From positions 1-19,849 of the forward strand of contig DAHVAB010000007.1 in assembly GCA_027314825.1 (NCBI GenBank): a stretch of DNA of 19,849 nucleotides, written 5' to 3'. Position 1 is the first letter of the stretch. Each line of letters opens with the position of its first letter. The DNA comes from Solirubrobacterales bacterium (lineage in GTDB: Bacteria > Actinomycetota > Thermoleophilia > Solirubrobacterales > Solirubrobacteraceae). Positions 6,334 through 14,887 of the stretch are shown piece by piece. Both the position numbers and the translations under genes were made by a program. The notes under the pieces are model-generated. The model was not told the DNA's origin, did not search any database, and saw nothing but the letters and a program-made list of their open reading frames with translations.

Positions 6334-7674
6334 TCAGTGCCTATTGCCGGTGGCGAACCGTCCCACCTTGTGGCCGACCACCACGTTGTGCTGGCCCAGG
6401 GCGTAGCGCTCGATGTCGGCGTTCAGTTCGGCCTGGTTTTCGTACTCCCCGGGATGCACGTACACGACGTGGCCGGCTTCGTTGACGAACACGGTCGTGG
6501 GGGTGGGGGTGTATCTGCTCGGGGCCAGGGTGGCGAATTCGTTGCTCGTGCCGCGGTAGCTCGGGTAGCTGACCGGATGTCCTCTGAGGAATTCGCGCGC
6601 GGGCGCCTCTTCCGGGTCGTTCGCGTCGAAGCCGAGGAAGGCCACGTTGCGCCCGAAGGAGGCTGAGGCCGAGGCGAGCAGGGGGAACTCGGCTTTGCAG
6701 GGGCCGCACCAGGAGGCCCACTCGTTGATCACGACCGGGTAGCCGCGCAGGCCCCCGATCCGCTTCTGCAGCGCTTGAAAGGAGCCCGTCAGCAGCTGGC
6801 CGGCCTGCGCGTGGATCGACGCGAGGGGGTGCGGGGCGCCGCGCACCTCTTCCTCGGCTCGCTGCAGCGTGGGCGCGTGCGCCGGGGTCAGCGAGCTGGC
6901 CGGCACCTCGCGGCCCAGCGCCCAGTTGACGTCATCCATCAGCTGCCTGGCCGTGAACGGGGCTTCCGGGTGCCTGAGATTGTGGACCCCTTCCGCGTCG
7001 AGGAGCCTGTGCAGCGCGGGCGTGAGGCGGTGGCCGGCGACCTGGGGCATCCCGCCGACGATCACTCGCACCTGACCGGCCGGGTCGAGGATGAACAGGC
7101 CGTCAGAGTGGACGATGTTGAGCGTTTCCGGCCTGTGCGTATACCAGTCGATCGGGTCCGGATGTTCGAGCGGCACGCGTTCGACGAGGATCCCCAGGTG
7201 CTTCCAGAGCCGGAGCATGCCGGGCACGCTGCCGGTCAACATCTTGAATTTCGCGCCCGTCATCTTCTGATAGGCGCGCAGCACCGGCGGCGTATCCCGC
7301 CAAGGGTCGACCGTAGCCTCCGCCACGACCACCTGCTTGGCGACCCCCGCCCTGCGGATCATCGCTTCCAGTTCCATCAGCACGCCCGTGGTCATCGGGC
7401 AGACCTCATGGCAGCGGGTCATCGCCGGCGCGAGCACCACCCACTTGCCTGCAAAGGAGCTCAGCGGCGCAGGCCGGCCCCGTTCGTCGACCAGGCGCAC
7501 ATCCGGCACGGGCTTCGGCGATTCCAGCGCGTTGCCGGTCGCGAGCGGCGCCGGCACCATCGCCTCGGCCGCCTGCTGGCCGGCGCCGGTGCCTTTGATC
7601 AGCGTGATCGCGACGAGCACGGCGAGAAGAATGCCGGCGACCGTGATCGCCACCCAACGGACTCCGCGCAGCAT
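6334..7674 (-). CDS. Sco1/SenC-TlpA fusion: membrane-anchored copper/thiol redox protein
   Basis: This 446-residue exported protein has two thioredoxin-fold domains. Residues 8-28 form an N-terminal membrane anchor or uncleaved signal. Residues about 50-230 are Sco1/SenC-like. They have the copper-binding pair C88-x3-C92 in TRCHEVCP and the partner His189 in NIVHSDGLFILD, so all three copper ligands are present. Residues about 285-435 are a TlpA-like domain with WASWCGPC (C323, C326) and the cis-Pro region TPTPTTVFVN. Sco1 proteins deliver copper to the CuA site of cytochrome oxidase, and TlpA reduces Sco or CuA cysteines, so a fusion would join electron donor and chaperone. No oxidase gene is in the window. 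The ATG at 7674 overlaps the stop of a short upstream ORF (TGATG). Confidence 0.88.
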   Translation of the reverse strand: MLRGVRWVAITVAGILLAVLVAITLIKGTGAGQQAAEAMVPAPLATGNALESPKPVPDVRLVDERGRPAPLSSFAGKWVVLAPAMTRCHEVCPMTTGVLMELEAMIRRAGVAKQVVVAEATVDPWRDTPPVLRAYQKMTGAKFKMLTGSVPGMLRLWKHLGILVERVPLEHPDPIDWYTHRPETLNIVHSDGLFILDPAGQVRVIVGGMPQVAGHRLTPALHRLLDAEGVHNLRHPEAPFTARQLMDDVNWALGREVPASSLTPAHAPTLQRAEEEVRGAPHPLASIHAQAGQLLTGSFQALQKRIGGLRGYPVVINEWASWCGPCKAEFPLLASASASFGRNVAFLGFDANDPEEAPAREFLRGHPVSYPSYRGTSNEFATLAPSRYTPTPTTVFVNEAGHVVYVHPGEYENQAELNADIERYALGQHNVVVGHKVGRFATGNRH

Positions 7675-7748
7675 CAGCGGCTGCCGGTGGCGGTCGCTCT
7701 CATGCTCTCCTTGGCTGGCCGGACGGACGGCATCGCTTCATATTCCAT
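7674..7748 (-). CDS. Short coupled leader ORF before the Sco1-TlpA gene
   Basis: A 24-codon frame from the ATG at 7748 (MEYEAMPSVRPAKES) continues through an internal ATG at 7703, giving MRATATGSR. It ends TGA overlapping the Sco1-TlpA start codon (TGATG). GGAG lies 3 nt before the internal ATG, a better ribosome binding site than any directly in front of the main gene. The peptide itself shows no domain. It probably acts, if at all, by handing ribosomes to the next gene. Confidence 0.35.
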   Translation of the reverse strand: MEYEAMPSVRPAKESMRATATGSR

Positions 7749-7760
7749 CACGCCCGCCCG

Positions 7761-7772
7761 CCGGCGCGCCGG
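7761..7772. terminator. GC-rich palindrome after the PASTA protein gene
   Basis: The perfect 12-bp palindrome CCGGCGCGCCGG is flanked by further complementary GCCCG and CGGGC blocks. It lies just downstream of the secreted PASTA protein stop and upstream of the leader ORF. There is no T-run, so it could be a weak terminator or an mRNA-stabilising hairpin. Confidence 0.25.
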
Positions 7773-7785
7773 TTCGCGGGCTCGC

Positions 7786-9564
7786 CTACCCGCGGCGGCG
7801 TGCGCCGTCTGAGACCCAGACGGTGATCTTGCTGCCCGCAGGCTTCTTGCTGCCATGGCCGGGCCTGGTGGCGATCACGCGGCCGGAGCCGACCTTCGCA
7901 CTGCGTCGGCGGACGATCCGGCCGGGCGTGCAGTGCGCAGCCCGCAGCCGCCTCTTCGCCTGGCCCAGCATGAGCCCATGCAGCCTGCCCGGCACCACGC
8001 AGGCAGGCTGATGCCTGCCGCCGCCGCCACCTGCGCCGAGCGAGATCAGCACGTCGACCTTGCTCCCTGCCACCAGCGTCGCGCCCCTGTACGGGTTGCT
8101 CTCGATCACGCGGTGCCTGCCGACCTTGGGGTCCCGCTCACTGCTCACCGAGCCGAGGGCGCAATGGGCTGCCGCCAAGGCGGTCCTCACCTCGGCGACG
8201 GTGTCTCCGTGCAGCTTCGGCACGACGCAATAGACGGTGGGCGGCGCCGGTTGCGTCTGCGTGATCGTGATCGTCTTGGCCACGGGCGTCACCACGAAGC
8301 CGTCGGTGATCGTCTCGCTGTTGTTCGTCGGACTCGGGTCGAAGGTTTCGCTGGTGACCGCGACCGTGTTCTGCGCCACCACCGTGATCTTCGTGGCCAC
8401 CTTGACCGTGACCGTCGCCGTCGCGTTCGCCGCCAGCGAGCCGAGGTGGCAGGTGATCGTGCTCGTGCCTTCGCAGCTGCCCTGGCTCGCCTGCGCGGAG
8501 ATGAAGGACAGGTTGCCGGACAGCGCGTCGGAGAGGATCGCTTTCGTGGCCGTGGCGGGGCCGTGGTTGTCCACCTTCAACGTATACACCGCTTCGTTGC
8601 CGGCGCCCATGCCCAGGCTCGCGCTCGCCGAGAGGTCGGCCAGCGGTTCGTGGGTATACACGGTGAAGCCGGTGCCTCTCTCGCCCTGCGCCGCATACAC
8701 GCCGCTCACGTTCGGCAGCGAGACGTAGGCCAGGCCGCCTTCCGGGGTTTCGCCGAAGGGGTAGCTCGTCGTGGTCCAGGCTTTCGTGGCGACGTCGTAG
8801 CTGTATAGGCCTTCGAGGATGCCGTAGACGAAGTAGGTGCCGGTCGCGGGATCTATTGCGCTGCCCCGTGCGGCGCCGGTGTTCGGGACTGCTTCAAGTT
8901 CGGTCCAGTTGTTCCCTTCGATTTCGTAGACGGTGAAGCCATTGCATTCGTATGGGCCCTCATCGCCGTAGATCTTGCCTTCGTAGGCCTGCAGGCCGCC
9001 GTATGCCGTGAAGCCGGCGCAGGATCCGGAGTGCGGCGCGGACTTCAGGATCGTTGCTGCTCCGGTGCTCGGGTCGTAGCTGGCGAATTTTTCTCCGTTG
9101 ACCACGTACAGGTCTTTGCCGTAGGCGGTGAGCACGCCGGCGCTTTCTTTGAGCGGGCTTTCGATCGTGCTCCAGGCGTTGGTGGCGACGTCGTAGACGC
9201 CGATGTCGGTCGCGTCGGATGCGTAGGCGAAATAGATCTTGCCTTCCAGGTACGTTGCGCCGGCGCCTTCGTAGGATTCCCGGTTCGCGATCGGCGCTGC
9301 GGCCAGTTCGCTCCAGGCGTCGGTCCGCGGATCGAAGGCGAAGAACTTCTTTCCCCCGGCTTCCTGTGCATAGACCATCCCGTTGACCGGGTCGGCCGCC
9401 ACTCCCGAAAGCGGCGCCGGGCTGGGCGTTCTTTCCACGAACGCGCCGGTGCTCGTGGCAGCCTGCGCCGCGGGGGCGATCATCAGCACGCACAGCGCCG
9501 CCGCGAGCAGACAGAGCAGAGCGGCTGGCAGCGAACGGGTCTTGCTTCCCTCAGATGCAGGCAC
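7786..9564 (-). CDS. Secreted kelch-like/DUF11/PASTA surface protein
   Basis: In numbering from the GTG at 9570, residues 1-38 are a signal peptide (hydrophobic 14-32, cleavage near AAQA). Residues about 45-310 are repeated blades of the kelch or galactose-oxidase type, such as KKFFAFDPRTDAWSELAAAP and IGVYDVATNAWSTIESP. Residues about 311-425 form a DUF11 Ig-like domain (ADLSASAS to DPSPTNNSETI). Two PASTA repeats follow (about 446-513 and 523-589), each with paired Cys, separated by a glycine run. PASTA modules elsewhere bind peptidoglycan, so the protein probably sits at the cell wall. The GTG at 9564 is chosen because GGGAGGTGA lies just upstream. Codon use is less GC-biased than in nuo genes, especially around 8840-9140, suggesting an accessory gene. 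The stop is TAG. Confidence 0.85.
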   Translation of the reverse strand: MPASEGSKTRSLPAALLCLLAAALCVLMIAPAAQAATSTGAFVERTPSPAPLSGVAADPVNGMVYAQEAGGKKFFAFDPRTDAWSELAAAPIANRESYEGAGATYLEGKIYFAYASDATDIGVYDVATNAWSTIESPLKESAGVLTAYGKDLYVVNGEKFASYDPSTGAATILKSAPHSGSCAGFTAYGGLQAYEGKIYGDEGPYECNGFTVYEIEGNNWTELEAVPNTGAARGSAIDPATGTYFVYGILEGLYSYDVATKAWTTTSYPFGETPEGGLAYVSLPNVSGVYAAQGERGTGFTVYTHEPLADLSASASLGMGAGNEAVYTLKVDNHGPATATKAILSDALSGNLSFISAQASQGSCEGTSTITCHLGSLAANATATVTVKVATKITVVAQNTVAVTSETFDPSPTNNSETITDGFVVTPVAKTITITQTQPAPPTVYCVVPKLHGDTVAEVRTALAAAHCALGSVSSERDPKVGRHRVIESNPYRGATLVAGSKVDVLISLGAGGGGGRHQPACVVPGRLHGLMLGQAKRRLRAAHCTPGRIVRRRSAKVGSGRVIATRPGHGSKKPAGSKITVWVSDGARRRG

Positions 9565-9587
9565 CGTCACCTCCCTTTCTGGGCCGC

Positions 9588-9593
9588 AATATA
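9588..9593 (-). promoter_or_regulatory. Candidate -10 box for the PASTA protein gene
   Basis: The minus strand reads TATATT, 24 nt before the GTG at 9564, in the short spacer after nuoN. No convincing -35 hexamer lies 16-18 nt upstream. It would give a leader of about 17 nt containing only the ribosome binding site. Confidence 0.3.
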
Positions 9594-9605
9594 CGCCATC
9601 GCCCG

Positions 9606-9618
9606 GCCGTCTGACGGC
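9606..9618 (-). terminator. Small hairpin directly after nuoN
   Basis: GCCGTC and GACGGC flank a single base immediately after the nuoN stop, so a 5-bp stem with a 3-nt loop can form. There is no T-run. It might weakly mark the end of the nuo transcript. Confidence 0.25.
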
Positions 9619-11214
9619 TCAGAAGAGGCCGAGCCCCCGGCCGGCATGGGCCACGAGGTCGAACAGCGGCTGTGGGACGATCCCGAAGAAGAGGGTCGCG
9701 GCGCCGGCAAGCACGGCCACCAGGACCACCTCGCCGTGCGGGCCGCCATGCGCAGGCGCGGAGCCCGCCTCATCGAGCTCGGGCGAGCCGCCCGCGATCG
9801 CCGGATAGGGCGAGCCGGACGGGCCGGGCTCCCCGCTCGGGCCCGCGGCGGGAGCCGCCGCGCTCGCGGGGGCCTCGCGCATCCACATGGCCGCCACCAC
9901 CGGCAGGTAATACGCGAGTGAGATCATCGAGCCGATCACGATCACGACCCCCAGCCACGTATACCCGCCCGAGACGGCCGCGTCTATCAGGTAGAACTTC
10001 CCGACGAACCCCGCCGTCGCCGGAATCCCCGCCAGGCCCAGCATCGACAGCGTCAAGGGCCAGGCCAGCCACGGCCGGCTGCGGCCGATCCCGGCCACCG
10101 CCTGGATGTCGTCGCCGAAGCTCGTTTCCCGCTCCCTGGCCACGATCACCGCGAACGCTGCCATGTTCATGAACAGGTAGACGATCAGGTACAGGAGCGT
10201 CGCGCGCACGCCGAGCTTGGACGCGACCACGACGCCGGCCAGCATGTAGCCGGCCTGTGCAACCGAGGAGTAGGCGAGCATCCGCTTCAGCGAGCTCTGG
10301 CCGAGCGCGCCGACATTGCCGACGATGATCGTGATCGCGGCGAGCACCGCGACCGTCGGCGCCCAGTCGCCGCTGGCACCGATCAGCGCCACGTCGAAGA
10401 AGCGCAGGAACGCGACCAGCGCCCCCACCTTCGTCGCGACCGCCATGAACGCGGTGATCGGCGTCGGAGCCCCCTCATAGACATCCGGGGTCCACTGATG
10501 GAACGGCGCGACCGACGCCTTGAAGCAGAAGCCGGCGATCGCCAGCGTGATCCCGCCGAGCAGCATCACGTCGCCGGTCAGCGACCGCGCGGAGATCGCG
10601 CCGGCGATGGCGCCGAACGAGCTCGAGCCGGTGGCGCCGTAGATCAGCGCCAGCCCGTAGAGCAGGGTCGCCGAGCCGACAGAGCCGATGATCAGGTACT
10701 TCAGGCCCGACTCCAGCGAGCGCTCGCGGCGCATTTCGGTGGCGCACAGCACGTACAGCGGGATCGAGAGAAGCTCCAGGCCCAAGAACAGCACGACCGT
10801 GTTCTGAGCCGCGGTCAGCAGCGACATCCCGCCGAGCGAGCTGAGCAGCAGCGCGTGAAGCTCGCCGTGCGCCGCTTCGTGGCCGGCGGCCGAGCGCCAC
10901 GCCAGCAGCACCGCGGCGATCCCGCCCGTGGCAAGGATCAGGTTGGCCACCAGGTAGGTGCCGTCGATCCGCAGCGCGCCGTCGAGGATCGAGCGCTGAT
11001 CGCCCCACTGCCAGATCGTCAGGCCGATCGCGGCGCCAAGGGCGATGATCGCGAGCGCGGGCACGCCCTGCTCACGCACCCGGCGCGGGCTCATGAGCCC
11101 CACCATCAGCACGATCAACGCTCCGCCGAGGAAGGCGAGCAGGGGCGAGAGGCCGCCGAAGGGAACGTGAGGGGCGGGTATGTGTGCGGCGGCTATCAGC
11201 ATCTGCGGGGTCAT
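9619..11214 (-). CDS. nuoN: NADH-quinone oxidoreductase subunit N
   Basis: This is one of three antiporter-like proton-pumping subunits of the complex I membrane arm (531 residues, about 14 helices). The central Proton_antipo_M region is intact. It has the TM5 Glu147 (LGLELLSIPLYVL), the TM7 Lys232 (GFCFKASVAPFHQWTPDVYEGAPTP), Lys262 and FVGKFYLIDA. A Gly/Pro/Ser/Ala-rich linker (about residues 450-495) separates the last two helices and is probably a cytoplasmic loop extension. The ATG at 11214 overlaps the nuoM stop (ATGA), so translation is coupled. It is the last nuo gene; the next gene starts 54 bp later. Confidence 0.95.
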   Translation of the reverse strand: MTPQMLIAAAHIPAPHVPFGGLSPLLAFLGGALIVLMVGLMSPRRVREQGVPALAIIALGAAIGLTIWQWGDQRSILDGALRIDGTYLVANLILATGGIAAVLLAWRSAAGHEAAHGELHALLLSSLGGMSLLTAAQNTVVLFLGLELLSIPLYVLCATEMRRERSLESGLKYLIIGSVGSATLLYGLALIYGATGSSSFGAIAGAISARSLTGDVMLLGGITLAIAGFCFKASVAPFHQWTPDVYEGAPTPITAFMAVATKVGALVAFLRFFDVALIGASGDWAPTVAVLAAITIIVGNVGALGQSSLKRMLAYSSVAQAGYMLAGVVVASKLGVRATLLYLIVYLFMNMAAFAVIVARERETSFGDDIQAVAGIGRSRPWLAWPLTLSMLGLAGIPATAGFVGKFYLIDAAVSGGYTWLGVVIVIGSMISLAYYLPVVAAMWMREAPASAAAPAAGPSGEPGPSGSPYPAIAGGSPELDEAGSAPAHGGPHGEVVLVAVLAGAATLFFGIVPQPLFDLVAHAGRGLGLF

Positions 11215-12866
11215 CGCGATCCGTGCCGGCCGGAGGCGACGGTGAGATGCGGCGTGGAGTGGACGACCGGGGTGGAGACCTCTTCGGCGCCGACCCTCGC
11301 GACCGTCGGGGCCGCGATCAGCCGCGCCTCCGCGATCGCCGCCGAGGCCGATCCTTCGCTGCGCTTGAGGGCCGGCTGCGGATAGAGCGCCAGGAACAGG
11401 ATCGCGCCGATCAGCGGGGCCAGGATCAGCCCGTCACGCGCGGAGATCTCCCGCGAGCGCACGCCCTCGCCGACGCGGTTGTGCATCGAGCGTATGAACA
11501 GCCGCAGCGCATAGACGCTCGCCCCGGCCACCCCGGCGAAGGCGATGATCGCGATCACGAGCTTGGACTTGAAGAGGCCCAGCAGGATCATGAACTCGCC
11601 GACGAAGTTCGCCGACCCGGGCATCGCCAGGGTCGCGAGCGCCACCACCAGGAACAGCGTCGCCAGCACCGGGGCCCGGAACGCGATCCCGCCCATGTCC
11701 TTGATGTCCTCCGAGCCGCCGGCCCTCCGGGAGAGCAGGAAGATGATGAAGAAGATCGGCGCGACCACCAGGCCGTGGTTGACCATCTGCAGCAGCGCCC
11801 CCTCGGCGCCCTGCGGCTGCAGGGCGAAGATTCCGAGCGTTATGAACCCGAGCTGGGCGATCGAGGAGTAGCCGGCGATCAGCCTGGCATCCGTCTGGGT
11901 GAACGCGACCACCGAGCCGTAGAGGATCGAGATCAGCGCGATCAGCAGCATCAGCATCTGGAAGTGCACGGCCGCCTTCGGAAAGAGCGGCAGCACGATC
12001 GCAAGGAAGCCGTATGCCCCGACCTTCGAGAGCACGCCGGAGAAGACCATCAGCACCTCGATCGGCATCGTCCGATACCCGTCCGGCATCCACCCCTGGA
12101 GGGGGAACGCCGGCATCTTCACCAGGAACGCGGCCGCGAAGAACAGGAAGATCCACTCCTGGGAGCCCTTGCTGAGCGGCAGCGCCTGCAGGCTGGAGAG
12201 CGCGAAGGTGATGTGGGTGCCGTGCTGCTGGGAGGCCAGCACCCCGGTGGCGATCGCCGCCGCGAGCATCAGCAGCGAGCCGACCAGCGTGTAGATCACG
12301 AGCTTGATCGTCGCTTTGATCCGATCCGGGCGCGAGCCGCGGCCCCACATGCCCATGAGGAAGTAGAAGGGGATCAGCATCAGGTCGAAGAAGGCGACGA
12401 AGAGCGCGAGATCCTGCGCCAGGAAGGCGCCGAGCACGGCCGACTCGGCGAGCATGAAGAAGAAGTAGTAGAGCCGCGGACGCTCGGTGGCGCCCGGCCC
12501 GCTGCGGAGGTTGGCGGCGAGCATCGCCACCGCGAAGACCAGCGTGGTCAGCCCGATCAGCAGCACGTTCAGCCCATCCACCCCGAGCTTGTAGTGGATC
12601 CCGAGCGCCGGTATCCACGCGACGTTCGTGACGTGCTGCAGCGTCTGGGTCACCGTCTGGCCGGACTGCGTGCCCGGCCCGTATTCCACGATGTAGCCGA
12701 TCGCCAGGCCGAGAGCGGCGATCGAGGCGATCAGGGCGAGCGCGCCGGGGACGAGCTGCTCGCGGCCATCACGGGCGAGCGCGCGCCCCAGCGGCCCGAT
12801 CCCGGCGAGGGCGCCGCGCAGGCCGAAGGCGGCCGGCAGCCATATGAGAACGGAGAGCGGTGGCAT
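11211..12866 (-). CDS. nuoM: NADH-quinone oxidoreductase subunit M
   Basis: This antiporter-like proton-pumping subunit has 551 residues. Conserved features are the TM7 Lys250 (FLVKMPAFPLQGWMPDGY), Lys281 (LSKVGAYGFL) and HGLVVAPIFF. The TM5 acidic residue is Asp161 (FFDLMLIPFYF), where Escherichia coli NuoM has Glu144. This is conservative but shortens the side chain in the proton path. A C-terminal tail of about 50 residues after LYPQPALKR is predicted to be soluble and has no recognised domain. The start at 12866 (MPPLSVLIW) overlaps the nuoL stop (TGATG). Open sequence further upstream in this frame lies inside nuoL and is not part of the protein. Confidence 0.95.
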   Translation of the reverse strand: MPPLSVLIWLPAAFGLRGALAGIGPLGRALARDGREQLVPGALALIASIAALGLAIGYIVEYGPGTQSGQTVTQTLQHVTNVAWIPALGIHYKLGVDGLNVLLIGLTTLVFAVAMLAANLRSGPGATERPRLYYFFFMLAESAVLGAFLAQDLALFVAFFDLMLIPFYFLMGMWGRGSRPDRIKATIKLVIYTLVGSLLMLAAAIATGVLASQQHGTHITFALSSLQALPLSKGSQEWIFLFFAAAFLVKMPAFPLQGWMPDGYRTMPIEVLMVFSGVLSKVGAYGFLAIVLPLFPKAAVHFQMLMLLIALISILYGSVVAFTQTDARLIAGYSSIAQLGFITLGIFALQPQGAEGALLQMVNHGLVVAPIFFIIFLLSRRAGGSEDIKDMGGIAFRAPVLATLFLVVALATLAMPGSANFVGEFMILLGLFKSKLVIAIIAFAGVAGASVYALRLFIRSMHNRVGEGVRSREISARDGLILAPLIGAILFLALYPQPALKRSEGSASAAIAEARLIAAPTVARVGAEEVSTPVVHSTPHLTVASGRHGSR

Positions 12867-14887
12867 CAGCTTTGAAGCAGCATGTAGAGGCCGACGGCGG
12901 CCACGCCGAGGACGATCATCGCCGCGTAATACCGCAGCAGGCCGCTCTGGATGCTGCGCACGATCGCCGAGCCGGCCTTCGTCAGTCCGGCGGCGCCGCC
13001 GACCAGGCCGTCTTCTATCACCAGCCGCTCGAAGGAGCCGGCGGCGAAGCGGCCGAGCGCGGCGGCGGGGCGGACCACCGTGAGGTCGATCGCCTCGTCG
13101 AAGAACCACTTGCCGGCGAACAGCACATACAGCGGGTGCAGCCGCTCCTGCCACGCCCGCGCGCTGCCCGGCTTGCGCACCCACAGCTGCCAGCAGATGG
13201 CGATGCCGGCGAGACCGATCACCGTGCCGCCGATCAGGCCGGCGACCATCAGGCCGGTGCTCGGTTTCGTGTTGTAGAGCGGCGAGGCGGCGAAGGTGGG
13301 GCGCAGGAAGTTGGTGACCACCGAGTCGACCTGCGGGATCTGCACCAGGCCCGCGCCGAATGCGCCGATCGCCAGCACGCTCATCGCCACGCGCATCGGC
13401 CACGCCCGCTCGGCGATCGCATGCCCGGGGCCGGGGAAGCCGACGTCGGTGTCCTCGATCTCGCCGTCGGCCGGGTTGAAGGGCTGCTCGGCATGATGGA
13501 GGTGGCCTTCTTCGAGCTCCCTGGCCTCAGGGCAGGGCTCGCCGTGGAAGGCGATGAAGATCATCCGGAACGTGTACAGCGCAGTCAGGAAGGCGCCGAT
13601 GTACCCGGCCGCATACAGCGCCCAGTGCCAGCCGCCCATCGCGCCGGTCAGCGCCAGGATTTCCTCCTTGGAGAAGAAGCCGGAGAACGGCGGGATCCCG
13701 GACAGCGCCAGGCCGCCCACGATGAAGCAGCCGTAGGTGAACGGCATCGCCTTCCGAAACCCTTTCATCTTCAGCAGCGACTGCTCGCCGGCCATCGCGC
13801 CGATGATCGAGCCGGCGCCCATGAACAGCAGCGCCTTGAAGAAGGCGTGGGTCATCAGGTGGAAGAGGCCCGCCGCATAGGCGCCGACCGAGACGCCCAT
13901 GATCATGTAGCCGATCTGGGACATCGTCGAGTAGGCGATCACGCGCTTGATGTCGGTCTGCGTAAGCCCGATCGTGCCGGCGATCATCAGCGTCAGGGCG
14001 CCGACGCAGGCGCCCACGTCCTGGGCGGCCGGGGCCAGTTCGAAGAGGGGATGCAGGCGCGCGATCAGATACACCCCCGCGGTCACCATCGTCGCCGCAT
14101 GGATCAGGGCGGAGACGGGGGTCGGTCCCTCCATCGCGTCCGGCAGCCAGGTGTGCAGCGGGATCTGCGCCGACTTCGCGAACGCACCCACCAGCAGCAG
14201 GATGCAGCCCGCGACGATGTCGCCTTTGCTGTGCGCGAAGGCGCCGGCGGCGGCGGCGTGGAAGCTGCCGAGGAATTCCAGGGTGCCCGTGTGCTTGAAG
14301 ATGAAGAACGTGCCCAGCACCAGGCCGATGTCGCCGACCACGTTTATGACGAACGCCTTGATCCCCGCCTTCGTCGCCGTCCGGCGCCGGTACCAGAAGG
14401 AGATCAGCAGGTAGGAGGCGGCGCCGACGAACGCCCAGCCGACGATCAGCAGCAGGAAGTTGCTCGCCAGCACGAGCAGCAGCATCGAGAAGACGAAGAA
14501 GTTCAGGTAGGCGAAGTAGCGGCCGAACCCCCTGTCGCTGTCCAGGTAGGAGATCGAGTAGAGGTGGATCATCGTCGAGACGCCGGTGACCACCAGGATC
14601 ATGTAGACCGAGAGCGGGTCGACGAGGATCGACATGCGGGCATCGAGTCCCGCCGTGACCGCGTATTCCCAGATCGCCGAGACGGCGGTGCGCTGGTCGG
14701 GCGCATGGCCCTGCATGGCGATCAGGGCGCCGATCGCCGATAGGAACGCCAGGAAGATCGCGCCGGTCCCGATCCAGCCGGCAGTTCGCGCCGGCAGCGC
14801 CTTCAGCGGCCCGTAGGAGAGCGCGATCGTCAACATCCCCGCCAACGGGAACGCGAGCACGAGCCATCCGTAGGTCGTCTGGCTCAT
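12866..14887 (-). CDS. nuoL: NADH-quinone oxidoreductase subunit L
   Basis: This is the distal proton-pumping subunit, with the long lateral helix at its C-terminus (673 residues). Conserved residues include the TM7 Lys238 (FAKSAQIPLHTWLPDAM), His263 (ALIHAATMVTAG), Lys351 (HAFFKALLF) and the Lys in FFSKEEIL. In contrast, TM5 reads GWAFVGAASYLLISFW where E. coli and most relatives have GWEGVGLxSYLLIGF. Ala152 therefore replaces the key TM5 Glu (E. coli Glu144). A charged loop around EARELEEGHLHHAEQPFNPADG is typical of the family. The ATG at 14887 overlaps the nuoK stop (ATGA). Confidence 0.96.
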   Translation of the reverse strand: MSQTTYGWLVLAFPLAGMLTIALSYGPLKALPARTAGWIGTGAIFLAFLSAIGALIAMQGHAPDQRTAVSAIWEYAVTAGLDARMSILVDPLSVYMILVVTGVSTMIHLYSISYLDSDRGFGRYFAYLNFFVFSMLLLVLASNFLLLIVGWAFVGAASYLLISFWYRRRTATKAGIKAFVINVVGDIGLVLGTFFIFKHTGTLEFLGSFHAAAAGAFAHSKGDIVAGCILLLVGAFAKSAQIPLHTWLPDAMEGPTPVSALIHAATMVTAGVYLIARLHPLFELAPAAQDVGACVGALTLMIAGTIGLTQTDIKRVIAYSTMSQIGYMIMGVSVGAYAAGLFHLMTHAFFKALLFMGAGSIIGAMAGEQSLLKMKGFRKAMPFTYGCFIVGGLALSGIPPFSGFFSKEEILALTGAMGGWHWALYAAGYIGAFLTALYTFRMIFIAFHGEPCPEARELEEGHLHHAEQPFNPADGEIEDTDVGFPGPGHAIAERAWPMRVAMSVLAIGAFGAGLVQIPQVDSVVTNFLRPTFAASPLYNTKPSTGLMVAGLIGGTVIGLAGIAICWQLWVRKPGSARAWQERLHPLYVLFAGKWFFDEAIDLTVVRPAAALGRFAAGSFERLVIEDGLVGGAAGLTKAGSAIVRSIQSGLLRYYAAMIVLGVAAVGLYMLLQS

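Noticed and set aside
12867..13403. N-terminal extension of nuoM to 13403
   Set aside because: The extension lies wholly inside nuoL in another frame; the family start MPPLSVLIW at 12866 with TGATG overlap is correct.
11184..14743. Long plus-strand open frames opposite nuoM and nuoL
   Set aside because: Their translations are runs of Arg, Asp, Glu, His and Gln typical of antisense to hydrophobic high-GC genes; the minus-strand nuo proteins are unambiguous.
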